Source: Sporosarcina sp. NCCP-2222 (GTDB taxonomy: Bacteria; Bacillota; Bacilli; Bacillales_A; Planococcaceae). Taken from it: a DNA stretch of 63,877 nucleotides. Shown one piece after another: positions 27,362-35,899 of this stretch (positions within the stretch are counted from its first letter, which is position 1; each line of letters begins with the position of its first letter). Location: contig NZ_BQYK01000005.1 of NCBI RefSeq assembly GCF_023168145.1, forward strand, positions 240,587 to 304,463, read 5' to 3'. The notes below the pieces were generated by a model. The model was not told where the DNA came from. It searched no databases and was given only the letters and a program-made list of their open reading frames with translations. A program made the translations under genes and the position numbers.

Positions 27362-27826
27362 GATAAACCGGGTGAACGCCAGATTCCCATTCCTAACGCC
27401 AGATTCCCATTCCTAACGCCAGATCAACCGGATGAACGCCAGATTCTCATTTTGAACGCCAGATCAACCGGGTGAACGCCAAATTCTCATTCTGAACGCC
27501 AGATAAACCGGGTGAACGCCAGATAAACCGAACGAACGCCAGATTCTCATTCTGAACGCCAGATAAACCGAACGAATCTCATTTTGAACGCCAGATCAAC
27601 CGGATGAACGCCAAATAAACGAATTACGCGCCAAATGATAACGGGTTCACGCCAAATTATCCCGTTGTATGCCAGATAAACCGGACAATGCGCCAAATCA
27701 TACCGGTTTACGCCAAATCAAGCGGGTTCACGCCAAATTATATCCAGTTGGCGCCAAATAATAGTTCTGCAAAACAATCAATCTGAGAGACCGGATGCAC
27801 GGCAGATAACCGGCTGTGTGCCAGAT
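27362..27826. repeat. Tandem array of about 21 degenerate 20-bp units
   Basis: The segment GCCAGAT or GCCAAAT recurs every 20-21 bases, 21 times. Two unit types alternate in the first half: AAACCGGGTGAACGCCAGAT and TCTCATTCTGAACGCCAGAT. Units drift to CACGCCAAAT in the second half. Nothing like the conserved-repeat/unique-spacer structure of CRISPR is present, and stop codons occur in all frames, so it is not coding. A three-unit relative lies at 22522-22570. Function unknown. Confidence 0.9.
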
Positions 27827-28029
27827 AATTAGTGCAAAATCTTGTGCCCATTTTCACCAAAGATTCCACTTGAAAATGAATCTGTTTTCCCACCAAACCA
27901 ATGTACATAAGCATTCATTATTCGCCTTTTACAAAATAAACCTTTGACTTTTAAATTAAAATGGTTTAGTTTATTTAATATCCGAACGATAACTTAATAA
28001 TCATCATCTTAATTCGTATTTCATTTTCT

Positions 28030-28094
28030 TCGTATAAACTTGGAAATAAGGTCCAAAAGTCTCTACCAAACTACCGTAAATAGTTTGACTACGA
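28030..28094 (+). ncRNA. Purine-class riboswitch aptamer
   Basis: The three-way junction is readable: P1 strands CGTA (28031-28034) and TACG (28090-28093), TATAA-type J1/2, P2 with loop AAATAAGG, J2/3 GTCTCTACC, P3 AACTA/TAGTT with loop CCGTAAA, then GACTACG. The base that pairs with the ligand (position 74 in xpt numbering) is C, which in known members means guanine-type ligands rather than adenine. A terminator hairpin follows at 28183-28219, ahead of the DUF3100 operon. Confidence 0.82.
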
Positions 28095-28182
28095 TGAATG
28101 ACGAAAAAACGATTTGGCGAAGCATCTATTTTTGATGTGGTTTCTTTGCCTTCTTTTCGTTTTCTTTGCTTGTTCACCAGTC

Positions 28183-28219
28183 AAACTCTAGTTGGGAAAC
28201 TAGAGTTTTTTTCTTTTTT
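28183..28219 (+). terminator. Riboswitch expression-platform terminator
   Basis: Arms AAACTCTAGTT and AACTAGAGTTT followed by a long T tract. It sits between the purine aptamer and the first gene, so purine-bound RNA would be expected to stop here. Confidence 0.75.
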
Positions 28220-28264
28220 TATACGCAGAACTTGAAAAATAGTGAACAGGAGAGGAAGAGGAAT

Positions 28265-29125
28265 TTGGAGAGCACAGCACAGCCGCGGCAGTCAATATGG
28301 GGTAATTTGAAAGATAATTATCGCTTATATTTGGCCGCATTCATCATTGTTACCATCGCCGAATTCATCGGAGTGAAAACGTTCCACGTAGGTTCTGCGT
28401 TAATTGTCCTTTATCCTATGCTTTTTGCCATTGTCATTAGTGTTTTACTCGGCAGGGATATCTTACGATTTTTTACTAAGAAGGAAGCAAAAAAGGCCTC
28501 CTCCCTTGTACTTGTCGTCATCACCCCTTTTATGGCGAAAGTTGGCGTGTTAGCGGGGGCAAACCTTCCCGAACTCGTCAATGTCGGACCGGCACTAGCC
28601 TTCCAGGAGCTTGGTCACGTTGGAACGATTTTGCTCGCATTGCCTGTCGCTTTACTGCTTGGCGTCAAAAAGGAAGCGATCGGCGCTACGAGTTCCACAT
28701 GCCGGGATAAAGATTATGGGTTGATTTGCCATTTATACGGTTCTGATTCTCCTGAAGCACGAGGCGCTCTTTCTATATACATCATCGGGTTTTTAATAGG
28801 CACGGTTTATATCGGATTTTTAGCGAGTATCGTAGCATCCCTCAACTTTTTCCACCCATTGGCTCTTGCCATGGCATGCGGAATTGGCAGCGGCGTAATG
28901 ATGGCTGCTGCATCAGGCACACTCGCGGCTATCTATCCCGATTATGCCGATCAAATTATTATGCTGGCCGGGGCAAGCGACATGTTGGCTGCCATCGTCG
29001 GTATCTATTTCACTTTGTTTATTTCCCTGCCGATCACGAAGAAATTATATTACTTTCTGGAGCCCAAGCTTTCCCGCGGCAACTCTCGGCACGGCAATAC
29101 AAAAAAACTAAAAGGAGATGTCTGA
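28265..29125 (+). CDS. DUF3100 membrane protein, candidate transporter subunit
   Basis: 286 residues from a TTG at 28265, which follows an AGGAGAGGAAGAGG stretch; the longer ATG frame from 28166 runs through the terminator hairpin and is unlikely. Eight or so membrane helices are predicted, with the conserved central segment GATSSTCRDKDYGLICHLYG between them. The family has no firm function but looks like a small-molecule transporter. Here it is under a purine riboswitch and one base ahead of a second membrane gene, which suggests the two work together on a purine or purine product. Confidence 0.8.
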   Translation: MESTAQPRQSIWGNLKDNYRLYLAAFIIVTIAEFIGVKTFHVGSALIVLYPMLFAIVISVLLGRDILRFFTKKEAKKASSLVLVVITPFMAKVGVLAGANLPELVNVGPALAFQELGHVGTILLALPVALLLGVKKEAIGATSSTCRDKDYGLICHLYGSDSPEARGALSIYIIGFLIGTVYIGFLASIVASLNFFHPLALAMACGIGSGVMMAAASGTLAAIYPDYADQIIMLAGASDMLAAIVGIYFTLFISLPITKKLYYFLEPKLSRGNSRHGNTKKLKGDV

Positions 29126-29126
29126 C

Positions 29127-29579
29127 ATGACGATGAATTTGCGAAACTGGACAGTCTCTCTTCTTCTGACATCCGTCGTTACTACGCTGATGGCGAACTT
29201 GATTGGCAATGACGTTTCCATTGCAGAATCCATCCCAGGTGTGCTCTCGCTATCCGCCATTGCGTTTGTCGGCATCGCTTTAGGGAAGTTAATTCCTTTA
29301 AAAATTCCACCTATCGTCTATGTCGTGTTGACGGGAATGGTTGTGGCCAGTCCTATTTCTCCTATCGCCCAGCCGATTATTGATTCCACCGCGAAGATTT
29401 CTTTCATGGCTCCGATTACTATTGTCGGGACGCTCGCCGGAATCGGGCTCGACTTCAAATCATTTATTAGCCAAAGCTGGAAAATGGTCATCGTGGCCAT
29501 CTTGGTTTTCACGGGCACTTTTCTCATACAAGCTACGTTTGCTGAAATTTTCTTGAATGTGACAAATGCATTTGATTGA
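29127..29579 (+). CDS. LysO/DUF340-like small membrane protein
   Basis: 150 residues, four or five helices. The ATG at 29127 has AGGAGA nine bases upstream; the in-frame ATG at 29118 abuts that site. The gene begins one base after the DUF3100 stop, so translation is coupled. The sequence (GVLSLSAIAFVGIALGK, later FMAPITIVGTLAGIGLDFKS) resembles one half of LysO-type exporters. Together with DUF3100 it probably forms a two-protein permease. Confidence 0.7.
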   Translation: MTMNLRNWTVSLLLTSVVTTLMANLIGNDVSIAESIPGVLSLSAIAFVGIALGKLIPLKIPPIVYVVLTGMVVASPISPIAQPIIDSTAKISFMAPITIVGTLAGIGLDFKSFISQSWKMVIVAILVFTGTFLIQATFAEIFLNVTNAFD

Positions 29580-29609
29580 TTTACAAATAAATAATCATGG
29601 AGGGTTATC

Positions 29610-30956
29610 ATGAAAATAAAAGAGCATGCGGATTTGCTTGTATACAATTGTTCCCTATTGACCCCTGACTTTCAAATTACACATAATCAAACCGTTGTAA
29701 TAAAGGATTCTACTATTGTCGAGATTGGAGACACGACAACCCTTTCGGACTGCTATACAGCGACTGAAACCATCGATGCAAAAGGAAAGCTCGCTATGCC
29801 AGGTCTCATCGATGCCCATACTCACACTTGCCAACAGCTTTTAAGAGGCAGGATCGCGGATGAGCTGCCGATGATCTGGACAAGAATCATGGTTCCCTTT
29901 GAAAGTCATCTTCAGGAAAAGGACGTTCGGATCAGTTCCCAGCTAAGCTGCCTTGAGATGATCAAATCAGGAACGACCGCATTTATAGATGCCGGTGGAA
30001 GACATATGCATCAAGCGGCTGAATCCATATTGGAATCCGGTTTGCGTGGCGTCATTACCTGTTCTACCATGGATAGCGGCAGAGAGATTCCCTCTTCGAT
30101 GAAGCTGACAATCGCTGAAAATATCGAGCTCAATCGGCAATTGTTCAATGCTTTCAACGGAGCTGGCAACGGGAGACTGGATGTATGGTTTTCTCTACGC
30201 TCTATCATTTCCTGTACGCCTGAACTGACTCAGCAAGTGTTTGCAGCAGCAAAGGAATGTTCCACTGGTGTGCAGTCCCATATGAACGAATACACGAATG
30301 AAATCGGGTATTGTCTGGAAAACTTTAAAATGCGGCCATACGAATATTTGGAATCATTAGGTGTACTGGATAAACATTTCTTAGGGGCACATAGCATTCT
30401 CCTCTCACCAAACGAGATGGATATCATCCAGCAGCATGATTGCAAAGTTACCCATAGTCCTGCGAGCAATTCTGGAAAAGGATTGCCTAACACCCCTCAA
30501 TTATTACAGAGGGGGATAACCGTCAGCCTTGGTACAGATGGCGCGGGGCATTCCGGCTTGAACTTGTTCGATCAGATGCGCATATTCAAATCACTAATGC
30601 GCGCTACTTATGGGGCGCCTATTTCCGACCCGGTCGTCATGCCTTCCACGACGCTCCTGGAAATGGCAACCGTAGGTGGAGCAAAGGCGATGCGTCATGA
30701 GGACCAAGTAGGAACGCTTGAAGCCGGCAAAAAGGCGGATCTCATTCTCATCGATATTAATCAGCCCCATATCCAACCGACCCATAACTTAGTAAACACG
30801 CTGATTGAAGTTGTCACGAGCAGGGACGTTACACATACGATTGTCGATGGGCAACTGTTGATGAAAGATAGACAAGTCCTTACAATGGATGAAGAGAAAA
30901 TACTATTTGAAAGCAGCCATGCAATGAAAGAACTTTCCGTTCGAGCAAATATATAA
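29610..30956 (+). CDS. COG0402 amidohydrolase / aminohydrolase
   Basis: 448 residues. Metal-site motifs are present in order: DAHTHTCQ, SHMNE, GAHSIL and GTDGAGH, in the TrzA/SsnA-type TIM-barrel family, which includes guanine, 8-oxoguanine, cytosine and S-adenosylhomocysteine deaminases. GGAGGG lies before the ATG. The purine riboswitch upstream of the operon favours a purine-like substrate. Precise substrate cannot be read. A cytoplasmic zinc or iron enzyme is expected. Confidence 0.85.
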   Translation: MKIKEHADLLVYNCSLLTPDFQITHNQTVVIKDSTIVEIGDTTTLSDCYTATETIDAKGKLAMPGLIDAHTHTCQQLLRGRIADELPMIWTRIMVPFESHLQEKDVRISSQLSCLEMIKSGTTAFIDAGGRHMHQAAESILESGLRGVITCSTMDSGREIPSSMKLTIAENIELNRQLFNAFNGAGNGRLDVWFSLRSIISCTPELTQQVFAAAKECSTGVQSHMNEYTNEIGYCLENFKMRPYEYLESLGVLDKHFLGAHSILLSPNEMDIIQQHDCKVTHSPASNSGKGLPNTPQLLQRGITVSLGTDGAGHSGLNLFDQMRIFKSLMRATYGAPISDPVVMPSTTLLEMATVGGAKAMRHEDQVGTLEAGKKADLILIDINQPHIQPTHNLVNTLIEVVTSRDVTHTIVDGQLLMKDRQVLTMDEEKILFESSHAMKELSVRANI

Positions 30957-30993
30957 CCCCTGTCCAAGGGGAGGAATAATTGAGGTTTCCCTA

Positions 30994-31767
30994 ATGTCTA
31001 TTTTACTTTTATGTATCGTCTTACTCGCCAACTTGGTGATCGGCATCTTTCTAGGAATATCCGGAATTGCAGGATTCCTATTGCCGTTAATTTACGTTGG
31101 TTTCTTACACTTGCCTGTACATGACTCTCTTGCCCTCAGTTTTTTGGCATTTGCCGTTTCAGGCGTGCTGGGAGCCTATTCCTATTGGAAAATGAATAAC
31201 ATGGATTTGAAGCTCGCCCTATTTTTAAGTATCGGAAGTCTTCCTGGAGCTTTTTTGGGCGTGCAAATCAATGTTCTGACTTCCGATTTCCTCGTCAAGC
31301 TGTTTCTTTATCTGTTCGTCTTGCTTGCGGGGTTATCCATTTTACTTAAGAAAGACAAAGGCGACGTGGAACAAAAACGTTCAACTCTGCTGGATCACCG
31401 CCTATTCGTTATGCTGCTTGGATTTTTGACAGCAACCATCTGTGCACTGACAGGTGCGGGCGGACCGATCCTATTAGTTCCGTTACTCGCAAGCTTTGGA
31501 GTCAATATTCGAGTGGCAGTCGGCGTGAGTCTTTTAAATTCCGTCATTATCGCCCTGCCTTCTATGGCGGGCTACTTCTCTCGTGCCAATACGGACTCTA
31601 TCGCCGTCTTGATAGCAGCCAGCTTGCTTGGAACTATCATCGGAATCATGACGGGCACCCGGATTGCCAACAAAGTTCCGATTCCGCAATTGAAGTTAAC
31701 GATTGGAATCATTACCGTCGTGTCATCCGTATATATGTTAGCTCGATTGATGATTGGCGCCGCCTAA
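30994..31767 (+). CDS. TauE/SafE-family permease
   Basis: 257 residues with eight predicted helices in two repeated halves: GISGIAGFLLPLIYVGFLHL and TGAGGPILLVPLLASFGV are the matching repeats. The family is linked to export of sulfite, sulfoacetate and other small anions. As last gene of the riboswitch operon it may export or import a product or substrate of the amidohydrolase. A strong terminator follows. Confidence 0.85.
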   Translation: MSILLLCIVLLANLVIGIFLGISGIAGFLLPLIYVGFLHLPVHDSLALSFLAFAVSGVLGAYSYWKMNNMDLKLALFLSIGSLPGAFLGVQINVLTSDFLVKLFLYLFVLLAGLSILLKKDKGDVEQKRSTLLDHRLFVMLLGFLTATICALTGAGGPILLVPLLASFGVNIRVAVGVSLLNSVIIALPSMAGYFSRANTDSIAVLIAASLLGTIIGIMTGTRIANKVPIPQLKLTIGIITVVSSVYMLARLMIGAA

Positions 31768-31794
31768 TATTTATTAAACCTAATCCATTACCGT

Positions 31795-31830
31795 GAAGAG
31801 CCATGCCCCTATTTGAGGGCATGGCTCTTC
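31795..31830 (+). terminator. Terminator of the purine-riboswitch operon
   Basis: Perfect 14-base arms GAAGAGCCATGCCC and GGGCATGGCTCTTC, then a T-rich flank. Confidence 0.85.
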
Positions 31831-31914
31831 TCCAATTATTATTACTCTCCTGCTGGAGAAGAAAATTTTCTGCAGTTTCAAAAAGGGATGGATACATTAA
31901 ACCAGGTCGTAAAA

Positions 31915-32490
31915 TCACTTTATATACTTTGCCACGAGTTCATAGCATCTCTCTTTCGTAATGCTCGCTTGTACCGCTACATATTCCAAGGCTTCCATTG
32001 AACCGCCTTGATATTCGAGTGATGACTTTTTTGCTTTCTCGTCCCGTTGTTGGACCCACTCTTGTTGCTCCCTTCGTAGGCGTTCCATCTGTTCCGAGCT
32101 GAGCTGCTCCTGCAGCAATCCATAGATCCGATTCAGCTCGTCATCCCACTTTTCAAATCGATCCGTCTCCTGGTTCTCAAGCTCTACAGTTGTCGTACCC
32201 GCCGCTTCATTCCGATCCGCCTCCTCCATTTCATTGAGTTTCTTGAGGTATTGTTCTTGCGTCAGCACCCTATTTTCCTCTTCAGGCTTCTCATTGGACG
32301 GTTTCGTCTCAGACTCAACTTCTTCATTGAAAAGGTTGTCCGAAGCAGGATCGAGTTCATTTTGGGTTTGATCCGACGAATCATCCGGTTTTGCAGCTGG
32401 CTCCTCCGACGTGTTTCCACATGCCGCTAATATCCCTAGGCTTACTGTCAATAAAACCATTGAAAACGTGCGTTTCTTTTTCACTCGCAA
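31915..32490 (-). CDS. Lipoprotein with LprI/DUF1311-type domain
   Basis: 191 residues. Lipoprotein signal ending LGILAACG (cysteine near 24), a Glu/Ser/Asp-rich linker (25-85), then a C-terminal domain with the LprI-like pattern WDDELNRIYGLLQEQL, LRREQQEWVQQRDEKA and a late RCYEL. LprI of Mycobacterium inhibits lysozyme; whether this one does is unknown. It should sit on the outer membrane face. Confidence 0.8.
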   Translation of the reverse strand: MRVKKKRTFSMVLLTVSLGILAACGNTSEEPAAKPDDSSDQTQNELDPASDNLFNEEVESETKPSNEKPEEENRVLTQEQYLKKLNEMEEADRNEAAGTTTVELENQETDRFEKWDDELNRIYGLLQEQLSSEQMERLRREQQEWVQQRDEKAKKSSLEYQGGSMEALEYVAVQASITKERCYELVAKYIK

Positions 32491-32604
32491 AACTACCTTT
32501 CTTTTCTAGGATGAAATCTTCTCTACATTCTAAAGAGTGTATTTTGCAACTTCAACAATTAGGTTTCCATTAAAAAAGCACCATGCAACATGGCGCTTGG
32601 AAGA

Positions 32605-33123
32605 CTAGTTGGTTGAATTGATTTCATACAGATAATAAATATAATCCGTTGGCACACCCGATTCCCCTTGCTGACGAATCATAGCTGCAATATTCCCCCT
32701 GTGATAGGTGCCATGGTTGACGACATGATGAACGAGCTCAGCCAGGTTCGTTTCCAGCCGGCCAAACTTGGGATGCTCCGGGAAGACTTCCTTCTCCATG
32801 TCGCCTACTTCAGCGAAAAATGACCGGTATGCAGCCGTCGATTCTCCAAACAGTGCTTCTATCGTTTCCAATCGCTTATCGCCGATCTTTTCTTGCGCTT
32901 CACGCATGGAATCCTGTATGACATCCATCGCCTTGCCCTGCATGACGCCATGCCAGATGGTGTCTGTCATAAAAATATGGGCCAGCGTGTCGGCGATGGA
33001 CGGAAACACACTTTCCATCTTTCGGTCATAGACCTCTTCTGGCAATTCCCTTAATCGGGCAAATAGCCGATTGTTCGCCCACACGTGGTAATCATACATT
33101 TGTACAGCATGGTGTTTTTTCAT
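32605..33123 (-). CDS. DinB-family metal-binding protein
   Basis: 172 residues forming a four-helix bundle. Metal-site His residues can be placed: YDYHVWANNRLF near the start, LAHIFMTDTIWH in the middle and HHVVNHGTYHRGNIAAM near the end. DinB proteins bind a divalent metal and some use bacillithiol or mycothiol in detoxification. ATG 33123 and GTG 33126 share one AAGGAG site; the ATG is preferred by spacing. Confidence 0.87.
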   Translation of the reverse strand: MKKHHAVQMYDYHVWANNRLFARLRELPEEVYDRKMESVFPSIADTLAHIFMTDTIWHGVMQGKAMDVIQDSMREAQEKIGDKRLETIEALFGESTAAYRSFFAEVGDMEKEVFPEHPKFGRLETNLAELVHHVVNHGTYHRGNIAAMIRQQGESGVPTDYIYYLYEINSTN

Positions 33124-33251
33124 CACTCTTCACTCCTTCTAATTCTGTTCCTCTCTTAGTATTTCACATCAATTAGCAGAATCCTTTATTCTCGAATCTG
33201 TTTTTTTAGCTAGGTTCAAAAACTGTCTACTAAATAAAAAAGGATTGGAAA

Positions 33252-33668
33252 TCAATTCGATGTCCAATCCCTGTGAGTTACCCATCTTTTTTTTATCAAA
33301 TAAACAACAAAGCCTACCGCAGACGGAATCAAAAAAATAATAGGCATACTCCAATCAATAACTAAATCAATATTCTCAGACCCGAAGTAGATATACGATC
33401 GAAGTAAGTGAACGGAAAACAGTATCATAATAACGGTGAGTATGAGCGTGAATTGTAAAATGTATTTTTTAGCTGAAAGTACTGTGATTATAATGGTCCC
33501 GGTAGTTAGAATGCATAATAAAAGAAAGAACCTTCCCTCTCCATCTGTATAATTTGGAGGACTGTCAACTGTGATCATGAGTCGAAAAATGACAGTAATT
33601 AAAAACATAGCCACACTAAACCAAGCGCTGATTATGAATGCGATAGTACTTACTATATTTGCTCTCAT
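33252..33668 (-). CDS. Four-helix membrane protein, hypothetical
   Basis: 138 residues from the ATG at 33668, which has AAAGAGAGG upstream. Four hydrophobic helices fill most of the protein, with a short loop of SPPNYTDGEGRF after the first. No family was recognised. It follows the sigma/anti-sigma genes on the same strand after a gap of about 95 bases and might share their transcript. Confidence 0.6.
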   Translation of the reverse strand: MRANIVSTIAFIISAWFSVAMFLITVIFRLMITVDSPPNYTDGEGRFFLLLCILTTGTIIITVLSAKKYILQFTLILTVIMILFSVHLLRSYIYFGSENIDLVIDWSMPIIFLIPSAVGFVVYLIKKRWVTHRDWTSN

Positions 33669-33763
33669 GACGGCCTCTCTTTTGATATTATTAATTATAC
33701 ACATTTTAACATTAGACCCTTACAATGTATATGGGCACCCTCAGCAATGGTTCAAGCCCTTGC

Positions 33764-34420
33764 TTAGTCTTTCTGCTTTTGAGGCTTATACAAATCCTTC
33801 AATAAAATCTCTTTGGTTTTATCCTTATACTCAATATATAGTTTATCCTTCTCTGTTAGCTTCCGTTCCTTCCCGTTGTGCAGTAACAACGTGTTTTCAT
33901 CCACAAAAGTAAACCTAACATTACTGCCTCCCTTCAAAAGATTCGAGGCCTCAGAAAAATCATTCCATTTTTCATAAACCACAATCATATTTGAATCAGC
34001 TCCCGAATGTTCAATCGGTATGATAAAACGTTTATCATGTTTCGTTTGAAAGGATAACGTAACCGTTTGATCCTGCTGGGTGACTGCTAGTTTTACATCC
34101 TTTTCATTCACAATCCACATATGAACAAATATGATGTACCAGCCAATCCCAATAATCAAGAAACTAGATAGGAGTGACCCTACAATCGTGAACAATTTTT
34201 TCTTATTTCTCGACTTCACCTTTTTAAAATAGTCGATATTACTCTTCTCTTTTCTTTGCTCCTCCGTCCGTTCCATTGATAACCCTTCTTGCATTTCGTT
34301 CAGATACATGCGGCAATCCTCGCACTCCCTTATATGTTCCTCCATTTGTTGATTCGTTTCATCACTCGTCAGGTTTTCAATATAACTCGGTACTAAATCT
34401 CTAAAAACGTGATGATTCAT
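33764..34420 (-). CDS. Zinc-finger anti-sigma factor
   Basis: 218 residues from the ATG at 34420, which has GAAAGGGTGA upstream and overlaps the sigma gene by 20 bases. The N-terminus has the anti-sigma zinc motif: MEEHIRECEDCRMYL, with one His and two Cys. A single membrane helix lies near residues 75-97 (FTIVGSLLSSFLIIGIGWYI), followed by an extracellular part of about 120 residues. It should hold the ECF sigma factor encoded just upstream. Confidence 0.85.
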   Translation of the reverse strand: MNHHVFRDLVPSYIENLTSDETNQQMEEHIRECEDCRMYLNEMQEGLSMERTEEQRKEKSNIDYFKKVKSRNKKKLFTIVGSLLSSFLIIGIGWYIIFVHMWIVNEKDVKLAVTQQDQTVTLSFQTKHDKRFIIPIEHSGADSNMIVVYEKWNDFSEASNLLKGGSNVRFTFVDENTLLLHNGKERKLTEKDKLYIEYKDKTKEILLKDLYKPQKQKD

Positions 34421-34907
34421 CGTTTCGATCACCCTTTCGTATTTGCTGTTTTGCCCGGTAGAATGTGACGCGCGCCCAGTTTTCTGTTTCTCCAAAAATA
34501 GATCCGATTTCCTTAAAAGATAAATCCCCTAATAACCGGAGATACAGAATTTCACGCTTCACTTCATCAAGCCGATGTGCCAATTTGAAGAAATGGATTT
34601 TGTCTTCGTTTCGAAAATACTCTTCCTCCAATGTAGTAGAGACATTACTTTCATCCTGCAGCGAATCCAGCAGCTTGTTCTTTTTCTTTTTTTGATTTAT
34701 CTCTTGCAGCCAGACGTTTTTCGCGATGGAGCATAACCATGTGGAGAATTTTGCTTTCCCGGTTGGATGAAAGTTGTCGATCGACTTGATGGCTTGGTAA
34801 AACGTCTCTTGCGTTAACTCTTCCGCCGCTTCTCTATCTTTTGTCAACGTTACTAAATATCGAAAAATAAAGTCTCCATATTCTTCATATATCGTTTCTT
34901 TTTTCAC
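34401..34907 (-). CDS. ECF-type RNA polymerase sigma factor
   Basis: 168 residues from a GTG at 34907 with GAGGAGG before it; in-frame sequence further upstream lacks ribosome-binding signals. Region 2: FIFRYLVTLTKDREAAEEL followed by TQETFYQAIKSID and FSTWLCSIAKNVWL. Region 4: EVKREILYLRLLGDLSFKEI with a variant helix FGETENWARVTFYRAKQQI. The Asn-Trp-Ala in the last helix matches the SigX/SigO-like ECF groups of Bacillus. It is one of two ECF systems in this window. Confidence 0.88.
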   Translation of the reverse strand: MKKETIYEEYGDFIFRYLVTLTKDREAAEELTQETFYQAIKSIDNFHPTGKAKFSTWLCSIAKNVWLQEINQKKKKNKLLDSLQDESNVSTTLEEEYFRNEDKIHFFKLAHRLDEVKREILYLRLLGDLSFKEIGSIFGETENWARVTFYRAKQQIRKGDRNDESSRF

Positions 34908-35182
34908 TATGTACCTCCTCTCCCCCTCAGACGATTGATATTCACACGTCTGAGATTCTCGCATGAAGAATAGAGACTTTGAAAGTCGAATCATCTATAT
35001 ATCATGAAATCTATGAATTCGTTACAATGTTTTTTTATTTTTCTTCTATTCTGCGTTTGCATCATACCATAATTCGTCATCCTCCATCGAAAGTCGTAGA
35101 AAAGTTCAAGCTTTTCTACGAGGGAAAGATTTCTTGCCATCGATATACTGTGGATAGCAAGCACATAAAGGAGAGATTGGAT

Positions 35183-35899
35183 ATGAAAAATAAAGTTGTT
35201 ATGATCACAGGCGCATCGAAAGGGTTAGGCCGAGCATTAACGTTAGCCTTTGCAAAAGCAGGGGCAAAGCTGGCCATCTGTGCTCGAACATCAGAAAATC
35301 TGCAGTTGGTAAAAAAAGAAGCGGAGCTGTTTGGAGCGGAAGTGTTGGCGATTACGGCGGATGTATCGAATGCACGTGATGTGGAACGGTTCGTTGCCAC
35401 GACGGAAAATGCGTTCGGCCGGATTGATGTATTGATCAATAACGCATCCATTTTAGGGCCTAGCCCGATGCCGATGCTTCTTGACTATCCTGAGGAGGAT
35501 TTTGCCGAGGTACTGCGGGTCAATGTCGTGTCCGTATTTTCAGTCGCAAGACGAGTCCTGCCTGGCATGCTCGAACGAAACGAGGGTTCCATCATCAATG
35601 TCACTTCGGAAGCCGGCAATACGGGCTATGCCGGCTGGGGAGCGTACGGCATTTCCAAATTCGCAGTAGAAGGTCTCACGGAGACATGGGCGGATGAGCT
35701 GCGCCATACAAATGTACGCGTCAATATGGTCGACCCGGGGGAAATGAACACAGACATGCACCGGTTAGCCGTTCCCGACTGCGATTATCCATTGGCAAAC
35801 CCTGAAGATATCGTGGATGTGTTTCTCCACCTCGCTTCAAGTGATTCAGCCGAGATGCACGGGCAGCGCCTGGAAGCCCAGCCGGAAGGTGATGCGTGA
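35183..35899 (+). CDS. Short-chain dehydrogenase/reductase
   Basis: 238 residues from the ATG at 35183 (AAAGGAGA upstream). Cofactor motif TGASKGLG near residue 9, an NNAS segment, catalytic Ser region, and YGISK with the active Tyr and Lys. The Arg after the second strand (CARTSENL) favours NADP(H). It ends inside the start of the QueA-like gene (TGATG overlap), so the two are made together; the reason for that link is unknown. Confidence 0.88.
   Translation: MKNKVVMITGASKGLGRALTLAFAKAGAKLAICARTSENLQLVKKEAELFGAEVLAITADVSNARDVERFVATTENAFGRIDVLINNASILGPSPMPMLLDYPEEDFAEVLRVNVVSVFSVARRVLPGMLERNEGSIINVTSEAGNTGYAGWGAYGISKFAVEGLTETWADELRHTNVRVNMVDPGEMNTDMHRLAVPDCDYPLANPEDIVDVFLHLASSDSAEMHGQRLEAQPEGDA

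Noticed and set aside
27362..27826. CRISPR array
   Set aside because: The unit is only 20-21 bases in total with no unique spacers, units are degenerate, and no cas genes are nearby.
28166..28264. N-terminal extension of the DUF3100 protein from an ATG
   Set aside because: The stretch covers the riboswitch terminator hairpin; the TTG at 28265 has a strong ribosome binding site.
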